Origin: Rhodanobacteraceae bacterium
Lineage (GTDB): Bacteria > Pseudomonadota > Gammaproteobacteria > Xanthomonadales > Rhodanobacteraceae
Length of the DNA: 6,744 nucleotides
Assembly: GCA_025924775.1 (NCBI GenBank)
Contig: JAICHS010000126.1
Span: forward strand, 1-6,744
Reading direction: 5' to 3'
The translations under genes and the position numbers were made by a program. Of the stretch, positions 1 to 6,675 are shown in pieces (positions within the stretch are counted from its first letter, which is position 1; each line of letters opens with the position of its first letter). The notes below the pieces were generated by a model, which saw nothing but the letters and a program-made list of their open reading frames with translations, made no database searches and was not told the DNA's origin.

Positions 1-618
1 CACGACGCCGAAACGCTGTACCAGATGAGCGGGCCCAGCGGCGTGCGGCTGAAGCTGGACGACGTGTTCGTGGCCAACAAGGTGGCGCAGACGCTGGCCA
101 ACGAATTGGGTGCCGCCTACCGCGTGCAGGGGTGGATGCAGCAGTATTCGAATATTTTCTCGGCGCTGGCGATGGAAAAGATCGTGATGTTCATCATCCT
201 GTCGCTGATCGTGGCGGTGGCGGCGTTCAACCTGGTGTCGTCGCTGGTGATGCTGGTGACCGACAAGCAGTCGGACATCGCGATCCTGCGCACGCTGGGC
301 GCGACGCCACGCAGCATCATGGGCGTGTTCATGGTCCAGGGCATGTTGGTCGGATTGATGGGCATCGTGGTCGGCGGCGTGTGCGGCGTGGCGCTGGCCA
401 CCTGGCTGCCCGCGATCGCCGATGGCATCCAGAACCTCACCGGCTACCAGTTCCTGCCGGAATCGGTCTACTACATCAACAACGTGCCAAGCCAGCTGCG
501 CTGGAGCGACGTCGGCTGGATCACCGGCATGGCGTTTTTGTTCTCGCTGCTGGCGACGATCTATCCCGCGTGGCGAGCGTCGCGGACGCAGCCGGCGGAG
601 GCACTGCGGTATGAATGA
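1..618 (+). CDS. lolC: Lipoprotein-releasing ABC transporter permease LolC/LolE, 3' part
   Basis: Transmembrane subunit of the LolCDE complex, which extracts outer-membrane lipoproteins from the inner membrane and hands them to periplasmic LolA. The gene is open from base 1, so its N-terminus and most of the periplasmic domain lie upstream; 205 C-terminal residues remain. The end of the periplasmic region comes first, then three membrane segments near visible residues 60-85, 106-138 and 172-190. The cytoplasmic stretch after the first (DKQSDIAILRTLGATPRSIM) is the coupling segment typical of FtsX/MacB-like permeases. The tail YPAWRASRTQPAEALRYE is the usual LolC/E C-terminus. The stop TGA (616-618) lies inside the start of lolD, an 8-base overlap that suggests translational coupling. 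LolC and LolE are close paralogues; the symbol follows the lolC-lolD order known in enterics and pseudomonads, and lolE remains possible. Family assignment is firm. Confidence 0.93.
   Translation, partial: HDAETLYQMSGPSGVRLKLDDVFVANKVAQTLANELGAAYRVQGWMQQYSNIFSALAMEKIVMFIILSLIVAVAAFNLVSSLVMLVTDKQSDIAILRTLGATPRSIMGVFMVQGMLVGLMGIVVGGVCGVALATWLPAIADGIQNLTGYQFLPESVYYINNVPSQLRWSDVGWITGMAFLFSLLATIYPAWRASRTQPAEALRYE
597..601 (+). promoter_or_regulatory. Ribosome binding site of lolD
   Basis: GGAGG lies 9 bases upstream of ATG 611, inside the last codons of the permease gene. It fixes the lolD start at 611, although the same frame stays open upstream to at least 422. Confidence 0.7.
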
Positions 619-1333
619 CGTGCTGGCGCCGGGGGTGAGGACGGATGACCGCGTGCTGCGGGTCAGCCACATCGCCAAGACCTACAAGGAAGGCAGCCTG
701 CGCACGCCGGTGCTGCACGATGCGAGTTTCGAGCTGGCGCGCGGCGAGACGCTGGCGATCGTGGGCGCCTCGGGCTCGGGCAAAAGCACGCTGCTGCACA
801 TCGTCGGCGGACTGGATACCCCCAGCAAGGGCTCGGTGGAATTGCTGGGCCGGGAGCTGTCGAAGTTGCCCGACGCCGAGCGCGGGCGCGTGCGCAACCG
901 CTCGCTGGGCTTCGTCTATCAATTCCACCACCTGCTGCCTGAGTTCACCGCGCTGGAGAACGTGGCGATGCCGCTGCTGATCCGCGGCACGGCGATTCCG
1001 GACGCGCGCGCGCAGGCACAAACGCTGCTGCAGCGCGTAGGCCTGGGCCACCGCCTGGAACACAAGCCCGGCGAGCTGTCGGGTGGCGAGCGGCAGCGCT
1101 GCGCGATGGCGCGGGCATTGGTGACGCGCCCCGCGTGCGTGCTGGCGGATGAGCCGACCGGCAACCTGGACGAGCAGAACGCGTCGGCGTTGTACGAGCT
1201 GCTGCTGGAACTCAACCGTGAGATCGGCACCGCCATCGTGCTGGTCACCCACGACCACAACCTCGCGCGCCGCATGCATCGCGTGCTGGAACTGACGGGC
1301 GGGGCCCTGCAGCCCATGCCGCAGCCCGACTGA
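611..1333 (+). CDS. lolD: Lipoprotein-releasing ABC transporter ATPase LolD
   Basis: Cytoplasmic ATPase that powers LolC/E during release of lipoproteins to LolA. The 240 residues match the usual length (about 230). All ABC motifs are present: Walker A GASGSGKS (52-59), Q-loop Q104 in FVYQFHHLLPEFTALENV (the FQ/YQFHHLLP.FTALENV pattern is characteristic of LolD), signature LSGGERQR (156-163), Walker B CVLADEP with catalytic E181, D-loop NLD (185-187) and switch H214 in VTHD. Start ATG 611 is chosen because of the GGAGG 9 bases upstream and because the protein then begins shortly before the conserved core LRVSHIAKTYKEGS. It overlaps the permease gene by 8 bases and is followed after 7 bases by comEC, so the three are probably cotranscribed. 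LolD is distinguished from MacB/FtsE-type ATPases by the Q-loop sequence and the neighbouring permease. Confidence 0.97.
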   Translation: MNDVLAPGVRTDDRVLRVSHIAKTYKEGSLRTPVLHDASFELARGETLAIVGASGSGKSTLLHIVGGLDTPSKGSVELLGRELSKLPDAERGRVRNRSLGFVYQFHHLLPEFTALENVAMPLLIRGTAIPDARAQAQTLLQRVGLGHRLEHKPGELSGGERQRCAMARALVTRPACVLADEPTGNLDEQNASALYELLLELNREIGTAIVLVTHDHNLARRMHRVLELTGGALQPMPQPD

Positions 1334-1335
1334 GG
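1332..1335 (+). promoter_or_regulatory. Ribosome binding site of comEC
   Basis: GAGG overlaps the lolD stop codon and stands 5 bases before GTG 1341. It supports the GTG start, since the next in-frame ATG (1386) has only a G-run immediately against it. Confidence 0.5.
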
Positions 1336-1340
1336 CCGCA

Positions 1341-3701
1341 GTGAACGCGCGCAGGGAACGCCGCGCACCTCACCACGGACCGGGGATGCTGGTCGGCGCA
1401 CTGGCCGTGCTGGTTGGCGCGGTACTGGTGCAGGCCTTGCCCGCGCTGCCGCCCCGTTGGCTGGACGGTGTGCTCGCGTGTGCCGGGCTGCTGGCGCTGG
1501 TTGCTGGGCTGCGCTGGCGATTGCCCTGTGGATTGTGGCTCTTGCCGGTCGTGCTGGCTGCGTTTGCGTGGACCGCGTGGCGCGCCGACCTTGCCCTGCA
1601 GGCCCGCCTGCCGCACGCGCTGGAAAAGCAGGACATCCTGGTCACCGGCACGCTCACGGACCTGCCGCAGGCACAGGAAGGGTCGACGCGTTTCGAGTTC
1701 GACGTCGCCAGCGCAACGTTCGCCGGCCATGTGGTGCCGGTACACGGGCGGGTCCGGCTTGCTTGGTACGCCTCGCGCGGTCACGCGCCGCCGGCGCTTG
1801 CGCCCTGCACGAAATGGCGATTGCGGGTACGGATGAAACGTCCGCACGGCCTGGTCAATCCCGGCGGCATGGACTTCGAACGCTCGGCACTGCAGAAAGG
1901 GATCATCGCCACTGGCTACGTACGCGAGGATCCGACGAATGCGCTCCTGAGTCATGGGGCATGCGTGGACGGCATGCGCACACGCGTGGCGCATGCCATC
2001 GCGGAGGCGCTCCCGCACGACGCGCCTGCCGCGCGCCTGCTGCGCGCGCTCAGCGTGGGTGACGAGCGCGCGCTGGATGAACACGACTGGCAGGTGGTGC
2101 GCGCCACCGGCATCAGCCACCTGATCGCGATTTCGGGTTTCCACGTCGGTCTGGCCGCGGTGTTCGGGGCGTGGCTGGTGCGCCTGGCCTGGTGGCTGCT
2201 TCCTGCACTCGGGCTGCGGCTGGCGAGGCCGCTGGCCGAGGCTGCGGTGGCCTTCCCGGCGGCGCTGTCCTACAGCGCGCTGGCGGGATTCGGGCTGCCG
2301 ACTACGCGCACGCTGCTGATGATCGCGGTGGTCGCCGGCTGGCGCCTGCTGCGCCGCGGTGGCGGCTTCGGCGAGGGTTTCGGTCTCGCGCTGGCCGCCA
2401 TCCTGATTGTCGATCCGCTGTCGGTGCTGTCGGCCGGCTTCTGGCTGTCGTTCGCGGGCGTCGCGCTGCTGGCGTGGACGTTGGCGCGCGACCGCGGCTG
2501 GCGGGGGCACCTCAAGGAAATCGGGCTGGCGCCACTGTTGATGACGCTGGCGCTGCTGCCGCTGACCGTGTGGTTTTTCGGGCAGACTTCCCTGGTCGGC
2601 CCGCTGGCCAACCTGCTGGCGGTGCCGTTCGTCAGTTTCGTGATCGTGCCGATCGATCTGGCCGCGTGCGGACTGTTGTTTGCCTGGCCGTGGGCCGGCC
2701 GCCTGCTGTTGCAGGTTTGCGCGCACCTGGTCGACGGCTTGTGGTGGGTGCTGGTACACCTCGCGGCGTGGCCCGCCGCGATGCAGTACCTGCCCGAGGC
2801 ATCACTGCTTGCGTTTGCGCTGGCCTGCGTCGGGGCCGTCTGGGCGCTGGCACCGCGCGGGGTACCGGGGCGGGCACTGGGCCTGCTGCTGTTGTTGCCG
2901 TTGTGCTGGCCGCGCATCGATCGCCCCGTCGACGGCGCCTTTCGCGCCACCGTGATCGATGTGGGACAGGGCCTGTCGGTACTGGTGCGCACGCGGCACC
3001 ACGCATTGCTGGTGGATACCGGGGCGCGCTATCCATCCGGCTTCGACCTTGGCGAGGCCGCCGTGGTGCCGACTCTGCACGCGCTGGGGGTCACGCGGCT
3101 CGATCGGCTGCTGGTCAGCCACGGCGACAACGACCACGCCGGTGGCGCGGTCGCGGTGCTGGCCGCGTTCCCCGCTACGCCGGTTTGGGGTGGCGAGCCC
3201 GCGCGCGGTCCGGTACCCATGCGGCAATGCATGGCGGGCCAGGACTGGGCGTGGGACGGCGTGCAGTTCCGCACCCTGCGGCCACCGGCACCAGTTACGG
3301 TGCACGGCAACGATGCCGGTTGCGTACTGCTGGTGACCGGCAAGTCGGGGCGCCTGCTGCTGCCGGCCGACACTTCGGCGAAAGTGGAAGGCGACATCGC
3401 CCAGGCGGTGCCGGCCGGGCCACCGCTGGTGCTGGTCGCGCCACACCACGGCAGCAAGACGTCTTCCAGCCTGGCCTATCTCGAGGCGCTGCACCCCGCG
3501 TTCGCGGTGGCCTCGACCGGCTACTTGAACGGCTTTCACCATCCAGCGCCCGAGGTCGTGGCGCGCTACCGGAAACTCCGCATTCCGCTGCTGAATACGC
3601 CCCATACCGGCGCGCTGCGGATCGCGTTTCCGGCCGCTGCACCCCCGCACGTCGCATCCATGGAGCGGGCACGGCAAGCCCGCTACTGGCGCGAACACTG
3701 A
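1341..3701 (+). CDS. comEC: DNA internalization-related competence protein ComEC/Rec2
   Basis: Inner-membrane channel that carries single-stranded DNA into the cytoplasm during natural transformation. At 786 residues it has the full length of the family (E. coli YcaI, Haemophilus Rec2, Bacillus ComEC). Domains in order: two or three N-terminal hydrophobic segments (16-80); an OB-fold/DUF4131 domain (about 95-200) ending in the typical GLVNPGGMDFER; the Competence domain (about 230-505), with IAISGFHVG at 262-270 and many membrane segments; and a metallo-beta-lactamase-like domain (about 533-765). The last shows VIDVGQG (538-544), VDTG (558-561), the metal motif HGDNDHAGG (H594, D596, D598, H599), D677, PHHGS (701-705) and a late HHP (733-735). 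No frameshift is seen. Start GTG 1341 has GAGG 5 bases upstream; ATG 1386 (residue 16) is an alternative. It follows lolD by 7 bases and is probably read from the lol transcript. Family call is firm; competence of this strain is inference. Confidence 0.96.
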   Translation: MNARRERRAPHHGPGMLVGALAVLVGAVLVQALPALPPRWLDGVLACAGLLALVAGLRWRLPCGLWLLPVVLAAFAWTAWRADLALQARLPHALEKQDILVTGTLTDLPQAQEGSTRFEFDVASATFAGHVVPVHGRVRLAWYASRGHAPPALAPCTKWRLRVRMKRPHGLVNPGGMDFERSALQKGIIATGYVREDPTNALLSHGACVDGMRTRVAHAIAEALPHDAPAARLLRALSVGDERALDEHDWQVVRATGISHLIAISGFHVGLAAVFGAWLVRLAWWLLPALGLRLARPLAEAAVAFPAALSYSALAGFGLPTTRTLLMIAVVAGWRLLRRGGGFGEGFGLALAAILIVDPLSVLSAGFWLSFAGVALLAWTLARDRGWRGHLKEIGLAPLLMTLALLPLTVWFFGQTSLVGPLANLLAVPFVSFVIVPIDLAACGLLFAWPWAGRLLLQVCAHLVDGLWWVLVHLAAWPAAMQYLPEASLLAFALACVGAVWALAPRGVPGRALGLLLLLPLCWPRIDRPVDGAFRATVIDVGQGLSVLVRTRHHALLVDTGARYPSGFDLGEAAVVPTLHALGVTRLDRLLVSHGDNDHAGGAVAVLAAFPATPVWGGEPARGPVPMRQCMAGQDWAWDGVQFRTLRPPAPVTVHGNDAGCVLLVTGKSGRLLLPADTSAKVEGDIAQAVPAGPPLVLVAPHHGSKTSSSLAYLEALHPAFAVASTGYLNGFHHPAPEVVARYRKLRIPLLNTPHTGALRIAFPAAAPPHVASMERARQARYWREH
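1971..1997 (+). repeat. Near-perfect palindrome inside comEC
   Basis: The 9-base arms GGCATGCGC (1971-1979) and GCGCATGCC (1989-1997) are exact reverse complements. The segment between them contains the 8-base palindrome CACGCGTG (1981-1988), so only A1980 is unpaired. A further direct copy of GGCATGCG lies at 1958-1965. The repeat is coding (around residues 211-219 of ComEC), so it may be fortuitous in GC-rich DNA. Confidence 0.5.
3664..3684 (+). repeat. Hairpin in the 3' end of comEC
   Basis: AGCGGGC (3664-3670) and GCCCGCT (3678-3684) form a perfect 7-bp stem with a 7-base loop, 15 bases before the comEC stop. No T-run follows, so it does not qualify as an intrinsic terminator. The right arm could instead pair with GCGGGCT at 3704-3710, just past the stop codon. 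Confidence 0.4.
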
Positions 3702-3720
3702 CGGCGGGCTGCGCATCACG

Positions 3721-3748
3721 CTGACACGCGTGGGCGCACTGCTATCAT
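3721..3748 (+). promoter_or_regulatory. Sigma-70-type promoter for exbB-exbD-msbA-lpxK
   Basis: The -35 box is CTGACA (3721-3726; 5 of 6 match TTGACA) and the -10 box is TATCAT (3743-3748; 5 of 6 match TATAAT), with a 16-base spacer. It sits in the only gap of notable size in the window, between comEC and exbB. Transcription would begin near 3755-3757. This gives the lipid A export genes their own transcript, independent of the lol-comEC genes. It is predicted from sequence alone. Confidence 0.65.
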
Positions 3749-3771
3749 CCTGCGCGAATCCACCGGATGGC

Positions 3772-3775
3772 GGAG
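3772..3775 (+). promoter_or_regulatory. Ribosome binding site of exbB
   Basis: GGAG stands 6 bases before GTG 3782 and falls downstream of ATG 3767. ATG 3767 has no purine-rich site in front of it, so this motif favours the GTG start. Confidence 0.55.
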
Positions 3776-3781
3776 CTTGGC

Positions 3782-4459
3782 GTGTTCGAAATCTTCAAGG
3801 CAGGCGGCTGGGGCATGCTGCCGATCCTGGCTTGTTCGGCGGTCGGGTTGGCGATCGTGTTGGAGCGGTTCTGGACCCTGCGCCGCAGCGCGGTACTGCC
3901 GCCGGGCCTGGGCGAGCAGGTGCGCAGCTGGGCGCATTCGCAGCAACTGAATCCGACGCATATCCAGGCCTTGCGCGAAAACTCGCCACTGGGCGAACTG
4001 CTGGCGGCGGCGCTGGACGTGCGCAACCGGCCGCGTGCGGAAATCAAGGAACGCATCGAGGACACCGGCCGGCATGTGGTGCACGACCTCGAACGCTACC
4101 TGAGCTCGCTTGGCACCATCGCGCTGATCGGCCCGCTGCTCGGCCTGCTGGGTACCGTGTTGGGCCTGATCACGATGTTCATGGCGGTGATGGTCTCGGG
4201 TGTGGGCGACCCCATGAAAATGGCCGGCGGCATCGGCGAGGCGCTGGTGTGCACGGCTTCGGGGCTGGTGGTCGCGATTCCCGCCTACATCCTGCACCGC
4301 TATTTCCGCGCACGGGTCCAGGGCTACGTGGTGCAGATGGAAAAGCAGGCGGCGGCACTGCTGGACGAACTGTCGAACGCGCGCCAGGCCGGCGCGCAGG
4401 CCCACCCGACGGCGGTGCCGACCTCCGCGCAGCGCACCGCCGCGCGGGTCGCAACCTGA
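3782..4459 (+). CDS. exbB: ExbB/TolQ-family proton channel subunit
   Basis: Inner-membrane subunit of a proton-driven motor of the MotA/TolQ/ExbB family; with ExbD it converts the proton gradient into mechanical work on a periplasmic partner. From GTG 3782 the protein has 225 residues. Three membrane segments are visible: about 11-30, 112-137 with the family motif GPLLGLLGTVLGLITMF, and 150-171 with GIGEALVCTASGLVVAIPAY, which includes the conserved pore-lining Thr (T158). A long cytoplasmic loop separates the first two. The Ala/Thr/Gln-rich tail after 200 looks disordered. Start GTG 3782 is preferred because GGAG lies 6 bases upstream, the predicted transcript would leave ATG 3767 only about ten bases of leader, and MFEIFKAGGW matches how relatives begin. 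Starting at 3767 would add five residues. exbD follows after one base. No tonB, tolA or pal gene is nearby, so the partner is unknown. Confidence 0.93.
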   Translation: MFEIFKAGGWGMLPILACSAVGLAIVLERFWTLRRSAVLPPGLGEQVRSWAHSQQLNPTHIQALRENSPLGELLAAALDVRNRPRAEIKERIEDTGRHVVHDLERYLSSLGTIALIGPLLGLLGTVLGLITMFMAVMVSGVGDPMKMAGGIGEALVCTASGLVVAIPAYILHRYFRARVQGYVVQMEKQAAALLDELSNARQAGAQAHPTAVPTSAQRTAARVAT

Positions 4460-4460
4460 C

Positions 4461-4889
4461 ATGCACATTGGCAGCGGCCAGAGCGATGACTTCGAGATCA
4501 ACGTCATTCCCCTGATCGACGTGCTGTTGACCCTGTTGATGTTCTTCGTGCTGACTACCACCTTCGTGCAGCAGGGGCACCTGAAGGTCGCGCTGCCGCA
4601 GGCCAGCGACAAGCCGGCCGCGCCCGCCGCGGATACGTTGGTGATCGTGATCGACAAACAGGGCCATTTCTTCGTGGCCAACAACCGGGTGTTGGGCGAC
4701 GACGAGGCGACGCTTTCACGCGCGATCCAGGCCGTGGCCGGCAGCGACCGCGAGCGCCCGGTGTTGCTGCGCGCCGATGGCATGACCCCACACCAGGCTG
4801 TGGTCACCGCGATGGACGCGATCGGTCGCCTTGGCTTCACGCACCTGTCGATCGCCACCGCACCGGCGACTGCGGCGGCTTCGCCATGA
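4461..4889 (+). CDS. exbD: ExbD/TolR-family biopolymer transport protein
   Basis: Partner of ExbB in the proton-driven complex: a single-pass membrane protein with a periplasmic domain. It has 142 residues, normal for the family. A short cytoplasmic N-terminus (FEINVIPLIDVLLTLLMFF, from residue 11) leads into one membrane helix at about 16-36, which carries the essential proton-carrying aspartate D20. The periplasmic part (about 40-135) has the usual small alpha/beta pattern, including LVIVIDKQGHFFVANN and a late segment ending in LGFTHLSIAT. ATG 4461 comes one base after the exbB stop with no clear ribosome binding site, so translation is probably coupled to exbB. Its stop overlaps the msbA start in ATGA (4886-4889). 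ExbD and TolR cannot be separated on sequence; lack of tolA/tolB/pal next door argues against the Tol-Pal operon. Confidence 0.94.
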   Translation: MHIGSGQSDDFEINVIPLIDVLLTLLMFFVLTTTFVQQGHLKVALPQASDKPAAPAADTLVIVIDKQGHFFVANNRVLGDDEATLSRAIQAVAGSDRERPVLLRADGMTPHQAVVTAMDAIGRLGFTHLSIATAPATAAASP

Positions 4890-6661
4890 ACGCCAACGCC
4901 GCGCACGCCGAATCGGACGCCGCGACCTACAAACGCCTGCTCGGGTTGTTGCGCCCGTACAAGGTCGTGGTCTCCGTCACGCTGGTGGCCATGGTGGTCG
5001 ATTCGCTGTGCATGACGCTGTTCGCCAAGGAAATCAAGCCGCTGATCGACAAGCTGTTCGTGGTGCGCGACCCCCACGTGATCTTCTGGATGCCGATCAT
5101 CATCATCAGCATCTTCTTCGTGCGCAGCATCGCGGTGTATATCGAAAGCTACGGTTCGGCCTACGTCGGGCGCGGTGTGGTGCAGGACATGCGCCGGCGC
5201 ATTTTCGACAAGTATCTGCACATGCCCGCGGCGTTCTTCGACCGTGAGTCGTCCGGCCAGCAGATTTCGCGCATCACCTACACCAGCGAACAGGTGGCGC
5301 AAGCCACCACCGACTCTGCGCGGACCGCCATCGTGGACGGTTTGCTGGTGATCGGGCTGGTCGGCTTGATGCTGTGGACCAACTGGAAACTGTCGCTGGC
5401 GCTGCTGGTGATGGTGCCAATGATCGGCTTGCTGGTCACCTACGTCAGCCGTCGCTACCGGCGCATCAACGTGACCATCCAGGACGTGGTCGGCAGGGTC
5501 ACGGGAGTGGTCGAGGAAGTCGTCGGCGCGCACCGCGAGGTCAAGGTGTTCGGCGGGCAGGATTACGAGTCGAAGCGGTTTGACGATGTCACCGACCGCA
5601 CCCGCAAGTTGAACATCAAGGTGGCCGCGACCAATGGCCTTTCCACCGCGTTCGTGCAACTGGCCGCGGCGATCGCGCTGGCCCTGATCGTATTCTTCGC
5701 AACGCGCCCCTTCATGTTGAACGACAAGCTGACCGCCGGATCGTTTGCGCGCCTGTTCATGTGCATGGGCGGCATCCTGCCGTCGCTGAAGCGCCTGACC
5801 ACCGTGCAGGCCAACATCCAGCGCGGGCTTGCCGCCGCGCACGAACTGTTTACGCTGCTGGACGCGCCGGTCGAGCACGATGATGGCAAGCAGGTGGTGG
5901 AGCGTTGCCATGGTGACATCGAGTTTCGTGACGTGCATTTGACGTATGTAGGTGCCAGCGCGCAGGCGCTGCGCGGCATCTCGCTGGATTGCCCGCGCGG
6001 CTCGATCACCGCGCTGGTGGGCCGTTCGGGCAGTGGCAAAAGCAGCCTGGTCAGCCTGATTCCACGCTTTTACGAGCCGACCTCCGGCGAGGTGTTGCTG
6101 GACGGTCGCCCGCTGGGGAACTACAGCCTGCGCAGCCTGCGCGCACAGGTCGCGTGGGTAGGCCAGGACGTGGTGCTGTTCGACGAAACCATCGCGAAGA
6201 ACATCGCCTATGGCGCCCTTGGGGGGGCCAGCGAGGCCGACATCGTGGCTGCGGCGGAAGCCGCGAATGCGATGGAGTTCATCCGCGAACTTCCGGACGG
6301 CATCCACAGCCGGGTGGGTGAGGGCGGCTCGCTGTTGTCCGGCGGCCAGCGCCAGCGCATCGCGGTCGCGCGTGCCTTGCTGAAGAATGCCCCGATCCTG
6401 GTGCTGGACGAGGCGACATCGGCGCTGGATACCGAATCCGAGCGGCTGATCCAGGACGCGCTGGCGCGCCTGATGCAGAACCGCACCACGCTGGTGATCG
6501 CGCATCGCCTTTCCACCGTCGAACACGCGGACCAAATCGTCGTTCTCGACCAGGGTCATCTCGTTGAACGCGGGACCCACGCCGAGTTGCTGGCGCGTGG
6601 TGGCAAATACGCGGCGTTGTACCACCTGCAGTTCCGCGACCCGGCGACGGTCGCGGCCTGA
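4886..6661 (+). CDS. msbA: Lipid A export permease/ATP-binding protein MsbA
   Basis: Homodimeric ABC exporter that flips lipid A-core (lipooligosaccharide) across the inner membrane, usually essential in Gram-negative bacteria. It has 591 residues, close to E. coli MsbA (582). The membrane domain (about 20-315) has six helices, near 27-46, 68-88, 146-166, 169-187, 252-272 and 284-304. The nucleotide-binding domain (about 343-585) has Walker A GRSGSGKS (379-386), Q-loop Q427, signature LSGGQRQR (484-491), Walker B ILVLDEA with E509, D-loop SALD (512-515) and switch H540 in IAHRLSTVEHAD. MsbA identity rests on the fused domain layout, the stretch NIAYG and the following lpxK gene. ATG 4886 overlaps the exbD stop by four bases and lacks a strong ribosome binding site, so coupling with exbD is likely. 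A run of seven G lies at 6221-6227; the frame is intact. Confidence 0.96.
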   Translation: MNANAAHAESDAATYKRLLGLLRPYKVVVSVTLVAMVVDSLCMTLFAKEIKPLIDKLFVVRDPHVIFWMPIIIISIFFVRSIAVYIESYGSAYVGRGVVQDMRRRIFDKYLHMPAAFFDRESSGQQISRITYTSEQVAQATTDSARTAIVDGLLVIGLVGLMLWTNWKLSLALLVMVPMIGLLVTYVSRRYRRINVTIQDVVGRVTGVVEEVVGAHREVKVFGGQDYESKRFDDVTDRTRKLNIKVAATNGLSTAFVQLAAAIALALIVFFATRPFMLNDKLTAGSFARLFMCMGGILPSLKRLTTVQANIQRGLAAAHELFTLLDAPVEHDDGKQVVERCHGDIEFRDVHLTYVGASAQALRGISLDCPRGSITALVGRSGSGKSSLVSLIPRFYEPTSGEVLLDGRPLGNYSLRSLRAQVAWVGQDVVLFDETIAKNIAYGALGGASEADIVAAAEAANAMEFIRELPDGIHSRVGEGGSLLSGGQRQRIAVARALLKNAPILVLDEATSALDTESERLIQDALARLMQNRTTLVIAHRLSTVEHADQIVVLDQGHLVERGTHAELLARGGKYAALYHLQFRDPATVAA

Positions 6662-6664
6662 CGC

Positions 6665-6668
6665 GGAG
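6665..6668 (+). promoter_or_regulatory. Ribosome binding site of lpxK
   Basis: GGAG stands 7 bases before GTG 6676, which supports that codon over the in-frame GTG at 6685. Confidence 0.5.
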
Positions 6669-6675
6669 CGCGGGC

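Noticed and set aside
422..610. N-terminal extension of LolD from upstream ATG 422
   Set aside because: It would overlap the permease gene by almost 200 bases, reads as Ser/Arg-rich nonsense, and the GGAGG before ATG 611 together with normal LolD length places the start at 611.
1245..2759. Open frame of 504 codons on the minus strand, antisense to lolD and comEC
   Set aside because: Gln/Arg/His-rich low-complexity translation with no domain, opposite real coding sequence; explained by base composition.
3664..3710. Intrinsic terminator after comEC
   Set aside because: Hairpins can be drawn but no T-rich stretch follows, so I list them only as inverted repeats.
2171..3724. Second long forward frame (517 codons) inside comEC
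   Set aside because: Ala/Gly/Arg-rich translation without motifs, out of frame with a complete comEC whose motifs are intact; a composition effect.
3702..3781. Small gene, RNA gene or riboswitch in the gap between comEC and exbB
   Set aside because: About 80 bases, accounted for by the promoter and ribosome binding site; too short for a known riboswitch, and no tRNA-like fold was seen.
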